Counted from the stretch's first letter, positions 7,218-15,955 are shown. The stretch is DNA of 48,291 nucleotides from Clostridia bacterium (GCA_900763885.1 CAAFLY010000155.1:1-48291); one strand, 5' to 3'. Translations and numbers: made by a program. Notes: a model not told the origin generated them from the sequence alone.

Positions 7218-8714
7218 TCACCATTCCATCTCGCCCAGCTCCCGGTAGGCGGTCAGGATCTTGTCATTGTAGTACTTCTTGGTGGATTCCGCGTATCCGG
7301 CGAGGGTGGAGGACAGCTTGCCGTCGGAGCCCTTGAGCTTATAGTGGATGACCCACGTATAGTTGTTCGGGTCCGGATAGCTGTAGCCGATGTCGTATAC
7401 GCGCCCTGCCATGATGTAGTCGAGCATTTCGAGAGAATCCTCGTCGCGGGACAGCTTGAACGTCACCATGTTCTCAAGATATGCCGGGATCAGGTGCTGA
7501 TAGGAATCGGCGGACAGCGCTTCCAGGATCAGACCCGTGTTCTCGCGGTTTTCGGCGGCACTCACGATCGGTACCCCAAACGCGCCACAGCGGCAGTCGT
7601 CATAGGTATAGTATTTTTCCTGCTGTTCGTCGAATTTCGGATACGGTAGAAGTCCGTAGCCGCTCTCGTTCTGGCGGAATTTCTCCAGATCGTTGAACCA
7701 GATCGCCTGGATGAACACGCGGTTTTCGTCCCACTTGATATCGCATTCCTTGTCCCAACCGATCTCAAACGTATTGTTCGAGCCGTAGAGCATGTGATAG
7801 AGCCATTCCGTCATCGTGGAGAACTTCTCGCTCTGGTAGCCCAGCTCCACGCCGTCCTCTTTGAGGTGTATGCCCATTTCGCCGATCGCGTAGCACCAGG
7901 TCAGCGCGTGATAACCGAAGTTGGTCGCGTAGCCGTAGGTGTCGTTCTCGTCGTACCTGCCGTCGCCGTTTGTATCGGTCGTCACGCTTTCCACGATCTT
8001 TTGGAAGCTGTCCATCGTCCATGTCCCGTCGCGCACCATATCGTACAGTCCGTCGATCCCGCGGTCGTCCGCCATGGCCGTATTGTAGACGAGAAGGTTC
8101 GCGTACTGGTAGGAATTGAGGGAGTAGTCGGACAGAATCGCCGGGAGATAGCCGTACAGGGTGAAGGTGTCGTTGATCTCGGTGTGCCACCACGGCTTGT
8201 CGAAATCGATGTACGGGATCTTCAGCATATTGTAGAAGAGCTTGCCCTGCACCATCTGCGCCTGGAGCTGATACGTGTAGTAGATCGCGAGATCGTACAC
8301 ATCGTCCCCGGCGGCGACCAGATTGGTGAGCACCGTGCCCATTCTGCCCCACACATCGGAGCCCTCCGGCGGCACCACGTTGTAATTGAAGTTGAAACGA
8401 TCCTCCAGACGGGCCGTGCGGTTGTAGATCTCGTCGTTGATCAGCTCGCCGTTCAGCTCCTCCGCGGTAAAGGTCCATGTGCCGGACAGCGCGTCCTCGT
8501 GGCAGACGATGTCCATGTCCCAGCCGCCGAGATCCTTCTCCGGCAGATCATCGGAGAGCTCCGTCTCGGCAGGCGCCGTTTCGCTTTCCGCTGTCGCGTC
8601 GTTCTCCCCGCCGACGGTGTCCGCCGCGGGATTCTTGGTGTCCGCCGTGCCGCAGGATGCCATGAGCAGGAGTCCGCACAGCAGCAGGGAAAGCATTCTC
8701 TGATAGGCTTTCAT
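7218..8714 (-). CDS. Extracellular solute-binding lipoprotein
   Basis: This protein of about 498 residues starts with a signal peptide and lipobox LLMASC, so it should be lipid-anchored outside the cell. A low-complexity Glu/Thr/Ala linker (about 25-55) leads to a substrate-binding fold of the ABC type 1 family. The loop DTNGDGRYDEND looks like the calcium-binding loop seen in related sugar-binding proteins. No permease or ATPase gene is adjacent, so it is an orphan here and its transporter must be elsewhere. Aromatic residues are abundant, as in oligosaccharide binders, but the ligand is unknown. Two consecutive ATGs exist (8717 and 8714); AAGGAG is better spaced from 8714. Confidence 0.85.
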   Translation of the reverse strand: MKAYQRMLSLLLCGLLLMASCGTADTKNPAADTVGGENDATAESETAPAETELSDDLPEKDLGGWDMDIVCHEDALSGTWTFTAEELNGELINDEIYNRTARLEDRFNFNYNVVPPEGSDVWGRMGTVLTNLVAAGDDVYDLAIYYTYQLQAQMVQGKLFYNMLKIPYIDFDKPWWHTEINDTFTLYGYLPAILSDYSLNSYQYANLLVYNTAMADDRGIDGLYDMVRDGTWTMDSFQKIVESVTTDTNGDGRYDENDTYGYATNFGYHALTWCYAIGEMGIHLKEDGVELGYQSEKFSTMTEWLYHMLYGSNNTFEIGWDKECDIKWDENRVFIQAIWFNDLEKFRQNESGYGLLPYPKFDEQQEKYYTYDDCRCGAFGVPIVSAAENRENTGLILEALSADSYQHLIPAYLENMVTFKLSRDEDSLEMLDYIMAGRVYDIGYSYPDPNNYTWVIHYKLKGSDGKLSSTLAGYAESTKKYYNDKILTAYRELGEMEW

Positions 8715-8750
8715 CATTTGCTCCTTATTTTATTCTCAAATTGCATAGAA

Positions 8751-8779
8751 AGCATACCACAGTTTCCCGCAAAAGTCAA
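8751..8779 (-). promoter_or_regulatory. Promoter of the solute-binding protein gene
   Basis: On the minus strand TTGACT (8779-8774) and TATGCT (8756-8751) are 17 bp apart, about 37 bp before the start codon. Confidence 0.78.
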
Positions 8780-8841
8780 GGGTAAAATGCATTTCCCACA
8801 AAACTTTCCGCGGCAGAAGCGGCGAAATCGTCCATTTTCCT

Positions 8842-8870
8842 ATTGCATCCGCCATTTCCCGGGTGTATAC
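8842..8870 (+). promoter_or_regulatory. Promoter of the permease gene
   Basis: TTGCAT (8842-8847) and TATACT (8865-8870) are 17 bp apart, in the divergent region shared with the solute-binding protein gene. Confidence 0.78.
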
Positions 8871-8935
8871 TATACCTCGTGCGCCGGGATCCCCCCTGCG
8901 GCCTCTCCGCGCAACATCACTCCAGAGGTATCGTC

Positions 8936-10093
8936 ATGCAGTCTGCCCATCCGCGTATCCCGGCAAAATCCATCGGACTCCCCGAGCGCCTCGCCGCCTT
9001 CGTGCAGAAGAACACCGTGCTCTGCATCGCCGCCATTCTCGCTATAATCTCCGCCGTTCTCGTGCCGCCGGACAAAGCCTATCTCGGCTATTTCGATACG
9101 CGCACGCTGACCTGCCTCTTCTGCACACTGGCGATGGTCTGCGCGCTCCGCCATATCCGCTTTTTCACCTGCATCGCGTGCGGCATCATCTCGGTGACGA
9201 AAAATCTCCGCCGTTCGGTCCTCGCCCTTGTGTACATCACCTTCATCGGCTCCATGCTCATCGCGAACGATATGGCGCTGCTCACCTTTCTCCCGCTCGG
9301 CTATATCGTGCTGTCGGAGACCGGGGAGGAGCGGCACATGGCGTACGTCTTTATCCTGCAGAATATCGCTGCCAATCTCGGCGGAATGCTCACCCCCTTC
9401 GGCAATCCGCAGAATCTCTACCTCTACTCCTATTTCGCGATCCCAACCCCGGATTTTCTGCGCGTCATGTTCCCGCCGTTTCTTCTCTCCGTCGCCATGA
9501 TCACCGTCTGCTGTCTCTGCTTCCCCGCCGATTGGCTGACCGTGCGCACGGAAAAAATCGTTCTGCCGCGCCGTCGGACCATCGTCTATCTCGCGCTCTT
9601 TGCCTTCTCCATCGCCATTGTGTTCCGCGCGATCCCGTATTGGCTCGGCCTTGTCGTGATCCCCGTATCCCTGCTCCTTCTCGATCGGCGCGCGCTGTCC
9701 GATGTGGACTATCCCCTTCTCTGCACCTTTGTCTGCTTCTTTGTCTTCTCCGGCAATCTCGCGCGGATCCCGGCGGTGCAGAGCCTTCTGGGCGGACTGC
9801 TCTCCCATTCTCCGCTCGTCGTCTCCGCCCTGTCCTGCCAGTGCATCAGCAACGTGCCCTCGGCGATCCTGCTCTCCCACTTCACGGACAACTGGCGGGA
9901 ATTGCTGCTCGGCGTGAATATCGGCGGCGCGGGCACCATCATCGCCTCCCTCGCCAGCCTGATCACGTTCCGGGAGTTCTCGAGGCACAATCCGGGAAAA
10001 GCCGGCGCGTATCTCGCGAAATTCTCCCTTGTGAACTTCTCGTTTCTCGCGGTTCTGCTCCTGTTCTGCTATGTGCAGACGCGGATGTGGTAA
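8936..10093 (+). CDS. SLC13/ArsB-type anion permease
   Basis: This hydrophobic protein of about 385 residues has around ten membrane segments, arranged as in the ion-transporter superfamily that includes SLC13, CitM and ArsB. Two internally related halves are suggested by the conserved stretches LIANDMALLTFLPLG...NLGGMLTPFGNPQNLYLY and SCQCISNVPSAILLSHFTDN...NIGGAGTIIASLAS. The Asn-Pro and Ser-Asn-Val-Pro signatures are typical of substrate- and cation-binding loops in this group. It would move a di- or tricarboxylate, sulfate or similar anion; the exact substrate cannot be inferred. The ATG at 8936 has a modest AGAGGT site; an upstream in-frame start at 8843 overlaps the promoter and is unlikely. 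Confidence 0.82.
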   Translation: MQSAHPRIPAKSIGLPERLAAFVQKNTVLCIAAILAIISAVLVPPDKAYLGYFDTRTLTCLFCTLAMVCALRHIRFFTCIACGIISVTKNLRRSVLALVYITFIGSMLIANDMALLTFLPLGYIVLSETGEERHMAYVFILQNIAANLGGMLTPFGNPQNLYLYSYFAIPTPDFLRVMFPPFLLSVAMITVCCLCFPADWLTVRTEKIVLPRRRTIVYLALFAFSIAIVFRAIPYWLGLVVIPVSLLLLDRRALSDVDYPLLCTFVCFFVFSGNLARIPAVQSLLGGLLSHSPLVVSALSCQCISNVPSAILLSHFTDNWRELLLGVNIGGAGTIIASLASLITFREFSRHNPGKAGAYLAKFSLVNFSFLAVLLLFCYVQTRMW

Positions 10094-10110
10094 AATCCAC
10101 GCGCGAAAAA

Positions 10111-10153
10111 AAGGATCCGTCCGGTCCCGTCTGTGGGGGTCGGATGGATCCTT
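10111..10153. terminator. Bidirectional terminator between permease and hydrogenase genes
   Basis: AAGGATCCGTCCG (10111-10123) pairs with CGGATGGATCCTT (10141-10153), with one mismatch in 13. The minus-strand reading ends in seven T and the plus-strand reading in CTTTTGTT. It lies beyond the palindromic repeat that follows the hydrogenase stop codon. Confidence 0.85.
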
Positions 10154-10171
10154 CTTTTGTTCTGGTTTTAA

Positions 10172-10258
10172 GGATGCTCTGAATAAATCGGGTTTTTGCG
10201 ATAAAAGGCTGAAATATAGGGGCTTTTATCGCAAAAATAACCTGAAATCAGAGTTTCC
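10172..10258 (-). repeat. Palindromic TAA-flanked element, copy A (87 bp)
   Basis: Read on the minus strand it begins GGAAACTCTGATTTCAGG and ends CAGAGCATCC. Inside is a 15-bp perfect stem (TTTTTGCGATAAAAG with its complement) around loop CCCCTATATTTCAGC. The adjacent TAA (10261-10259) is the stop codon of the hydrogenase gene. At the far end the bases are TTAAAA, so the second TAA is shifted by one base. Confidence 0.9.
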
Positions 10259-11686
10259 TTAGTCCTTCAGCATGGAAATCGCGTCGGTGATCGTCTTTTC
10301 ATACGCCTTTTTGCCGTATTTATCGACCTCCGCCTTGTTCTTTTCGCCATGCGTCAGACAGCCCGCGCCGCCGATACAGCCGCCGATACACGCCATGCCC
10401 TCGATGAAATTCGCGTCGAGGAGATTTTTGCTCTTTTTCAGCAGCGCGATCCGGCACTCCTCGATCCCGTCGCAGGCGCACGGCTTGAGCTCAAAATCGG
10501 TGATCCCGTGTTCCTTGAGTCCCTCGGCGACGGCATCGGAAAGACCACCGCAGCGTGCGAAAATCCGGCCGAAATAGGACGCGTTGTCCAGCACGCCCTC
10601 ATCGAGTGTGGTGATGTCCAGATCGCGGCTGTCAAAGAGCGCCTGCAGCTCCTCGAACGTCATGGCGACGTCCACCCACGGCTTGACGGAATCCTTCTGG
10701 ACCTCCATCTTTTTGGCGGTGCAGGGTCCGATGAAGATCGTCCTGCAGGGGGCCTCGTGTTCCTTGATGTATCTCGCGATCGCCCCCATCGGAGACAGAT
10801 TGTGCGACACGAGGGGCAGCAGCTGCGGGAACGCCTTCTCGACATAGGCGACAAACGCCGGGCAGCAGGAGCTGGTCAAAAAGCCCTTCTCGGCAAGCTC
10901 CTCCGATTCCGCGTAGGCGACCATATCCGCGCCGAGTGCCGCCTCAACGACGGTGTGGAACCCCAGCTCCCGCAGGCCGGTGATGACCTGTCCGAGCTTG
11001 GCGTAGGTGAACTGGCTGGAAATGGACGGCGCGACGATGGCGTAGACCTTGTAATTCCGGTTTTCGTCGCTGTTTTTCAAAATGTCGATCGCGTCCAGTA
11101 TGTAGGACTTGTCGGAGATCGCGCCGAACGGACACTGGTACACGCACGCGCCGCAGGAGATGCACTTGTCGTTGTCGATCGCCGCGGCCTTGTCCTCGTT
11201 CATCTTGATCGCCTTGATCTTGCACGCGTTTTCGCACGGACGCTTCCGGCTGATGATCGCGGTATACGGGCAGACCTTCGCGCACGCGCCGCATTCCTTG
11301 CATTTCGTTTTGTCGATGTGTGCCACGTGATTCTGGTCAAAGGTCAGCGCGCCGAACCGACAGGCGTCCTCGCAGCGATGCGCCAGACAGCCGCGGCAGG
11401 CGTTCGTCACCTCGTAGCCGCCCATCGGACATTCGTCGCAGGCGGTTTCGATGACCTCGATGACGTTCGGGTTGTTCCGGTCTCCGCCCATCGCGAGCTT
11501 GACGCGGTCGCCGAGAATCGCGCGTTCTTTATAGACACAGCAGCGCATGGTCGGTGTTTTTCCGGGGACGATCAGCTTCGGGATGTCCATGACGTTTTCC
11601 GCAAGCGTGCCGTTCCACGCGAACCGTGCGACCTCGCGCAAAACCTTGTATTTCAGGTGCTGAACCTTGGTATCAAATTTTCTCAT
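10259..11686 (-). CDS. Monomeric [FeFe] hydrogenase, group B-like
   Basis: This 475-residue protein has an N-terminal Cys-rich region (C97, C100, C105, C109) and two 4Fe-4S ferredoxin motifs, CxxCxxCxxxC at 129-139 and 175-185. The H-cluster motifs follow: SSCCPAF (272-278), GPCTAKKME (320-328) and EGMACIGGCIGG (429-440). It should reversibly make or oxidise H2 with ferredoxin as partner. SCCPAF instead of SCCPxW, and GPC instead of MPC, resemble the poorly studied group B enzymes rather than group A; this assignment is inference. The start at 11686 has AGGAGG 12 bases upstream, slightly far. A [2Fe-2S] ferredoxin gene precedes it by 91 bp. Its TAA stop is also the flank of repeat copy A. Confidence 0.9.
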   Translation of the reverse strand: MRKFDTKVQHLKYKVLREVARFAWNGTLAENVMDIPKLIVPGKTPTMRCCVYKERAILGDRVKLAMGGDRNNPNVIEVIETACDECPMGGYEVTNACRGCLAHRCEDACRFGALTFDQNHVAHIDKTKCKECGACAKVCPYTAIISRKRPCENACKIKAIKMNEDKAAAIDNDKCISCGACVYQCPFGAISDKSYILDAIDILKNSDENRNYKVYAIVAPSISSQFTYAKLGQVITGLRELGFHTVVEAALGADMVAYAESEELAEKGFLTSSCCPAFVAYVEKAFPQLLPLVSHNLSPMGAIARYIKEHEAPCRTIFIGPCTAKKMEVQKDSVKPWVDVAMTFEELQALFDSRDLDITTLDEGVLDNASYFGRIFARCGGLSDAVAEGLKEHGITDFELKPCACDGIEECRIALLKKSKNLLDANFIEGMACIGGCIGGAGCLTHGEKNKAEVDKYGKKAYEKTITDAISMLKD

Positions 11687-11777
11687 ATGGGGAATGTGCC
11701 TCCTAAATTACAATACAATCAATCGACGTGGTGTACGCGGCGCCGCCGGGGATCGCGTGTCGGCCCGTGTGTCCGGC

Positions 11778-12017
11778 TCAGAGCTTGGCGACAACGGCGG
11801 TTTCAAAGAATGCCGGCACGGTATCGGGGCTGACGGAATAAAATTCGTCGTCCACGGTCACACATACGCCCTTTTGACATTGTCCCATACAGAACGTACC
11901 CGCAAGCTCCACGCGGTCGCCGAGATCCTTTTGGCGAATCAGCTCCTGCAGCTGCTCCACCACCTGACGGGAGCCTTTGATATGGCAGGATGAGCCAATA
12001 CATACAGTGATTTTCAT
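11778..12017 (-). CDS. Thioredoxin-like [2Fe-2S] ferredoxin
   Basis: This complete 79-residue protein has the spacing C6-x4-C11 and C43-x3-C47 of NuoE/Clostridium-type thioredoxin-like [2Fe-2S] ferredoxins. C52 is extra. It resembles the electron-transfer domain of HydC or NuoE as a stand-alone protein. Its position 91 bp before the [FeFe] hydrogenase gene on the same strand suggests it passes electrons to or from that enzyme or its partner. The start has an AAGAAAGGA site upstream. A weak promoter candidate (TTGAGT, 16 bp, TATATT on the minus strand) overlaps the end of the preceding gene, so read-through from upstream is equally possible. Confidence 0.88.
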   Translation of the reverse strand: MKITVCIGSSCHIKGSRQVVEQLQELIRQKDLGDRVELAGTFCMGQCQKGVCVTVDDEFYSVSPDTVPAFFETAVVAKL

Positions 12018-12074
12018 GAAATTTTGTCCTTTCTTCCTTGGTTTGATTGTACGTGTGCAATATATGAAATTTGC

Positions 12075-12812
12075 TTATTCACTCAAAAACGGGGTTAGGA
12101 ACGCGCGCGTATCCGCGTTGGCGTGTACATAGCGCACGACGGCGGCGAGCGGCAGATACAACCGCACATTTCTCTCGCCCGTGACCTCCTCGTAACGCGT
12201 GAGATAGGCGTCGGCAAACGCGCGTCCGTCACTGCGGCAGAGGAGCAGATACGTGCAGGCGGCGTCCATGGCGGGATTGCCGTGCGTGGCGTGGGACCAG
12301 TCGAGGATCCGGTAGCCGTCCCCCCCGGTCAGCACCACATTGGTCGGATCGAGGTCTCCGTGGCAGATCCTGTCCCCGTCGGTATCCAGTGCGGATTGCC
12401 GCCGACGGAGCCATTCCTTTTCCCGCTCGGGCAGCTGGGCAGCCGCGATGGACTGCGCCACCGTATCGCGCAGAGCGGGCAGGGCGGGACAGACGGAGTT
12501 GTGGATATGCTCCCCGATCCGGACAAAGGACGCGAGATAATTGACGCGCTGCTCCGGCAAATCGGCGTCCATCCTCTGGCGCATGGCGGTGCCATGTACG
12601 TATTCGGTGACAATCGTCCACCTGCCGTCCCAGATCGTCACGGAGAGCAGACGCGGCACCGGCAGTCCCACCTCGGATACGCTGGCAAGAAGCTGGGCTT
12701 CCCGCAGCACCTGAGAGGCGGAATACGCGTCGCTGAACACCTTGAAGCAGCGGTCGCCGTCGCGGTATACCGTTTTGTCGTTCCGCACCGCAATGATTCT
12801 GTCAAGCCGCAT
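12075..12812 (-). CDS. Aminoglycoside phosphotransferase (APH)-fold kinase-like protein
   Basis: This 245-residue protein has the APH/choline-kinase fold signature. The catalytic loop is HGDLDPTNVVL and the metal-binding segment ILDWSHATHGNPAMD. The N-terminal lobe has a conserved Lys (RCFKVF) and ends in hinge VTEYVHG. It probably phosphorylates a small molecule. The fold covers choline, homoserine, sugars and aminoglycosides, so the substrate is open, and nothing here proves antibiotic resistance. It lies between the LysR gene (73 bp upstream) and the ferredoxin/hydrogenase pair on one strand, so one transcript is possible. A GGGAGT site lies 6 bases before the ATG. Confidence 0.8.
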   Translation of the reverse strand: MRLDRIIAVRNDKTVYRDGDRCFKVFSDAYSASQVLREAQLLASVSEVGLPVPRLLSVTIWDGRWTIVTEYVHGTAMRQRMDADLPEQRVNYLASFVRIGEHIHNSVCPALPALRDTVAQSIAAAQLPEREKEWLRRRQSALDTDGDRICHGDLDPTNVVLTGGDGYRILDWSHATHGNPAMDAACTYLLLCRSDGRAFADAYLTRYEEVTGERNVRLYLPLAAVVRYVHANADTRAFLTPFLSE

Positions 12813-12885
12813 ATTCCCACTCCCTTCCCGGATGGCGCATTGTGTATCGGTCGTTATGCCTGTATCCTCCCTGCGGCTCCGTTTC

Positions 12886-13812
12886 TCAACGGATCGTCTC
12901 CCGTTTGACGCGGATCAGGCACTCAATAAAGGCGTTGTCGAGCGGCGTCAGGGTGTAGTCCTTCCGATGGATGAACACGTCCTTATATACACCGCGATCC
13001 GCCGCGCATTCTCTCTCCACCAGTCCGTACCGATCGAGCATGGACTTGGGCAGCGGGGACACCCACATAAAGGTATCGGGATTTTCCGCGAGGAGCGAAA
13101 GCTGGCTGGCGCGCTCAAAAACGTAGATCCGCCGTCCGGATGGCTCAAAGGCGTCCTCCTTTTTGCCGTCCTCAATGGGCAGCGAGGGAACGGACGGATC
13201 GGCGTGCGCGATCTCCATGTACCGGCGCAGAGCATCGTAGGTGATCGTCTCCAATGCGGCAAGCGGACTGTCGGCGCGCATCAGAAGCACATAGCGAAAC
13301 TCCGTGACAAGCACGCCGGTCAGCTCCTTTTCCTCCATCAGCGAACGATAATAGCGGTCGTTGTCCTCGGAAAAGCGGATGATCCCGAGCCGGTAATCCT
13401 CCTTCTGCACGTTTTTGATCGTCTGGATGGAATTGGTCTCGCGATAGAACAGCTCCGCCTCCTCGTCCTCCGCAATCCCGCGGGAGAAGTGCGCGAACGC
13501 CTCGGCAATATAGCTGGCGCGCGGTACGGATAAGGAAAACCGCTTCCGGCTGACATCCCCCCGGGAGAACATCTCCTCCACGGCGTCCACCTGCTTGAGG
13601 ATCGTGCGGGCATAACGGATGAACACCTCCCCGTCCGGCGTGAGCGTCATTCCCCGTGCGCTGCGGTCGAACAGGGTCACGCCGAGCGAGGATTCCAGCT
13701 CCTTGATGGCACGGCTGAGCGCGGATTGACCGACATAGAGCTTCTCCGCCGCTTTGTTGATAGAGCTTGTTTCCGCGATTTCCACGGCGTACTTCATATG
13801 CAGAAGATTCAT
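12886..13812 (-). CDS. LysR-family transcriptional regulator
   Basis: This 308-residue regulator has the N-terminal winged helix-turn-helix of the family (MKYAVEIAETSSINKAAEKL and following, residues 6-60), including the typical SALSRAIKELESSLGVTLFDR. A periplasmic-binding-like effector domain occupies about 90-300. The ATG at 13812 was chosen because AAGGAAG lies just upstream; the longer frame to 13995 crosses the promoter. LysR regulators usually control a divergent neighbour, but the divergent side here holds no plus-strand gene. Its target may be its own operon (kinase, ferredoxin, hydrogenase) or distant. The co-inducer is unknown. Confidence 0.9.
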   Translation of the reverse strand: MNLLHMKYAVEIAETSSINKAAEKLYVGQSALSRAIKELESSLGVTLFDRSARGMTLTPDGEVFIRYARTILKQVDAVEEMFSRGDVSRKRFSLSVPRASYIAEAFAHFSRGIAEDEEAELFYRETNSIQTIKNVQKEDYRLGIIRFSEDNDRYYRSLMEEKELTGVLVTEFRYVLLMRADSPLAALETITYDALRRYMEIAHADPSVPSLPIEDGKKEDAFEPSGRRIYVFERASQLSLLAENPDTFMWVSPLPKSMLDRYGLVERECAADRGVYKDVFIHRKDYTLTPLDNAFIECLIRVKRETIR

Positions 13813-13870
13813 ACGCGCTTCCTTTCGATATACCGTTTCCCTATTGAAACAGACATAGGCATGCAATGAT

Positions 13871-13899
13871 AGTATACCACATCTGTGTGAAAAAATAAA
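13871..13899 (-). promoter_or_regulatory. Promoter of the LysR gene
   Basis: On the minus strand TTTATT (13899-13894), a 17-bp spacer and TATACT (13876-13871), with an extended -10 TGTGG. The same core TGTGGTATACTA recurs at 19198 (plus) and 37396 (minus). Confidence 0.68.
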
Positions 13900-14003
13900 G
13901 GGGTATGGGAAGAAAAAATCGTTTTTTGCCAAACACGCGGATATGCAAAAAAAGAATACCGCCCATTCCGAAAAGAGATACCCCGCCACGGACAAAAAAA
14001 CGG

Positions 14004-14036
14004 AAAAAGCCGCGGCTGTCCGAAAACAGTCACGGC
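14004..14036 (-). terminator. Terminator of the CBM9-like protein gene
   Basis: On the minus strand GCCGTGACTGT (14036-14026) pairs with ACAGCCGCGGC (14019-14009), with one wobble and one mismatch. It is followed by TTTTT. It lies about 100 bp past the stop codon. The remaining bases to 14132 show one small hairpin (ACAGCG/CGCTGT near 14078-14104) and no gene. Confidence 0.68.
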
Positions 14037-14132
14037 CTTCTCCGGTTCGTAAGATGTCAACCCGGATGGAATAAGACAGAAACAGCGCGAAAGGAAAACG
14101 CTGTCCCGTAGGTTGCAGAAGGATGCGGGAAT

Positions 14133-14957
14133 TTATCTCTTCTTCGTGAGAGAATACCCGGCTGCGGAAACCACGGCGGCGATGACCGCGATCACACCCG
14201 CGTCAAAGGTCTTCGGGGCGATGGTTACGGTCTCGGCAGCGGCGTTGTCCACCACTTCCGGCGCGGCTTCGGTTTCCGGCTCCGGCTCTACGTACTTTTC
14301 GCCGGAGAGGGTGAGCTTGTCCATATTTTCGTCGGCAGCGGACCATTCCGCGGTCTGATCCGGTCCGGTAAAGGTCTGGAATTCACGGGAAGAGGCGTCG
14401 CCGTCGTTATCGTCATTGACACCCACGCAGAAGTCGATCACAGCGCCTTCCTTGGCGGTGTAATCCGAACCCCACGGGATCGCGACCTCGACGGTGTAGC
14501 CGTAATCGGTGATGGTGAACGCGAACGGCGCGTCGTCCATATTGTTCTCTCTGTGCATACCGCCGCCTGCCCATGCCGTAAAGTGCGGACCCATGGTGTA
14601 CTGTGCGGCATTGATGTCGGTGATGGCGCCGTATTCGCCGGAGAGATTGATGTAGTACTCCACGCAGTCGTTCGACCAGATGCTGGTAACGTCGGCTTCC
14701 GGAGTAACGGCGCTGTCCACAACCTCAGTATAGAGATACAGATACTCGTCGTCCCACGCGGCCCATGTCGTACCCAGAGCGGCGCCGTCTTCAATATCGT
14801 AATTGGAAACGATCGGCCCGGAAACGTATGCGAGATCCTTCACGCCGTCCACTACACAGGTGCCAAAGGACGCGGTGAACTGATTGACAGCGGACGCGGA
14901 AACCGCAAGCCCCACCAAAAGGAGTGTCGCCATGGTCAGTGCGAATAGCTTTTTCAT
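14133..14957 (-). CDS. Secreted CBM9-like protein with C-terminal cell-surface anchor
   Basis: This 274-residue protein starts with a signal peptide (MKKLFALTMATLLLVGLAVS, predicted cut after ASA at about 22). A beta-rich domain follows (about 25-205: DGVKDLAY, TTWAAWDDEYLYLYTEVVDS, VEVAIPWG), resembling carbohydrate-binding module family 9. A Glu/Pro/Ala linker comes next. It ends with APKTFD (247-252), a hydrophobic helix and KKR. That layout copies LPxTG-type sorting signals, with PKTFD in place of LPxTG. It probably displays a sugar-binding domain on the surface. A perfect-consensus promoter implies high expression. The ATG at 14957 has GAGGT upstream; the longer frame to 14993 would put charged residues before the signal peptide. 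Confidence 0.85.
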   Translation of the reverse strand: MKKLFALTMATLLLVGLAVSASAVNQFTASFGTCVVDGVKDLAYVSGPIVSNYDIEDGAALGTTWAAWDDEYLYLYTEVVDSAVTPEADVTSIWSNDCVEYYINLSGEYGAITDINAAQYTMGPHFTAWAGGGMHRENNMDDAPFAFTITDYGYTVEVAIPWGSDYTAKEGAVIDFCVGVNDDNDGDASSREFQTFTGPDQTAEWSAADENMDKLTLSGEKYVEPEPETEAAPEVVDNAAAETVTIAPKTFDAGVIAVIAAVVSAAGYSLTKKR

Positions 14958-15018
14958 GATGCTTACCTCATTTCTCGGAAGATCCGGAATCATAGTCGAT
15001 GCTCACATCGCTGACTCT

Positions 15019-15047
15019 ATTATAACGGAGAGAAGAGGGATTGTCAA
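15019..15047 (-). promoter_or_regulatory. Perfect-consensus promoter of the CBM9-like gene
   Basis: On the minus strand TTGACA (15047-15042) and TATAAT (15024-15019) are exactly 17 bp apart. This is the only protein gene in the window with both boxes perfect. Confidence 0.92.
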
Positions 15048-15127
15048 CCGTTCCGCCGCAATAGTGACAAGCCAAACTATTCGCTGAAATTTTGTGCACT
15101 TTGCCCTTAAGCAGCTTTGGCGTCCGG

Positions 15128-15955
15128 TCACAGACGGTTTTGCGTCGCCTCCCGATATTCACCCGGCGTCATGCCCGTTGCCGCGCGGAAGACCCGATGG
15201 AAGTAGATCGCGGAATGGAACCCGTTTCTGGCGGCGATCTTCTCGACGCTGTCCTCCGTCGCCCGCAGATCCCACGCCGCGCACGCGATCCGCCGCTCAT
15301 TCCGATACCGGACCGGCGTCGTCCCCAACGCGGCACGGAACAGGTGATAGAGGTGGGACGGGCTGACGCATACCGCCTGCGAAAGGGTCTCCATATCGAA
15401 ATCCATGGCGAGATGGCTGTCGATGTACGCCACGGCATCCCGCAGAAGCGTGCTGTAGAGCACAGGCGGCGCGGTGATCAGATGGGGCAGCGCGTCGGCG
15501 TAAAAGGCGTAATACAGTCCGATGGCGCGCACCCGGTCGATCCGAGCCTGCTCCGGGGATTTGCCGCGGTCGCAGAACAGGGTGTAGATCCGGGAAAAGA
15601 GCGCACCGGTCGCAGGCACGGACAATTCTCCCACTCGCTGCACCGTATAGCGGTCGTTGTTCGCCATGTCGATCCGCTTGGAGACGATCCGCAGCGCGAT
15701 ATAGGAGATGCCGTCCGTGCCGTTCCAGAAGAGGTGTTCCCCGCTGTTCTCCGGCAGATACAGCACGTCCCCCGTGCCCACATGGAGGCGGGTCTGTGCC
15801 GATTGGACCGTCGCCTCTCCCGCGTACAGATAGAGAAACCGCGTATCCTCCCGCTCCGACGGCAGCTCCACCCGGTGACGCTCGGACGTTTCGTACCGTT
15901 CCACGCGCAGATCCGTCATACAGAGGTGTTTTTCGTAGATCTCATGCGTTTCCAT
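15128..15955 (-). CDS. AraC-family transcriptional regulator
   Basis: This 275-residue regulator has an N-terminal cupin-type sensing domain (about 10-100, with LYAGEATVQSAQTRLHVGTGDVLYLPE). Two C-terminal helix-turn-helix units lie at about 178-275 (LSQAVCVSPSHLYHLFRAALG and KIAARNGFHSAIYFHRVFRAATGMTPGEYR). It should sense a sugar-like ligand and control the divergent dehydrogenase operon. The start at 15955 has GGGAGG 8 bases upstream; the frame to 16009 runs through the promoter. An 11-bp perfect inverted repeat sits in the shared promoter region and is a candidate binding site. Confidence 0.92.
   Translation of the reverse strand: METHEIYEKHLCMTDLRVERYETSERHRVELPSEREDTRFLYLYAGEATVQSAQTRLHVGTGDVLYLPENSGEHLFWNGTDGISYIALRIVSKRIDMANNDRYTVQRVGELSVPATGALFSRIYTLFCDRGKSPEQARIDRVRAIGLYYAFYADALPHLITAPPVLYSTLLRDAVAYIDSHLAMDFDMETLSQAVCVSPSHLYHLFRAALGTTPVRYRNERRIACAAWDLRATEDSVEKIAARNGFHSAIYFHRVFRAATGMTPGEYREATQNRL

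Noticed and set aside
12075..12812. Antibiotic resistance gene (aminoglycoside phosphotransferase)
   Set aside because: Only the general kinase fold is visible. The family is broad and there is no resistance or mobile context.
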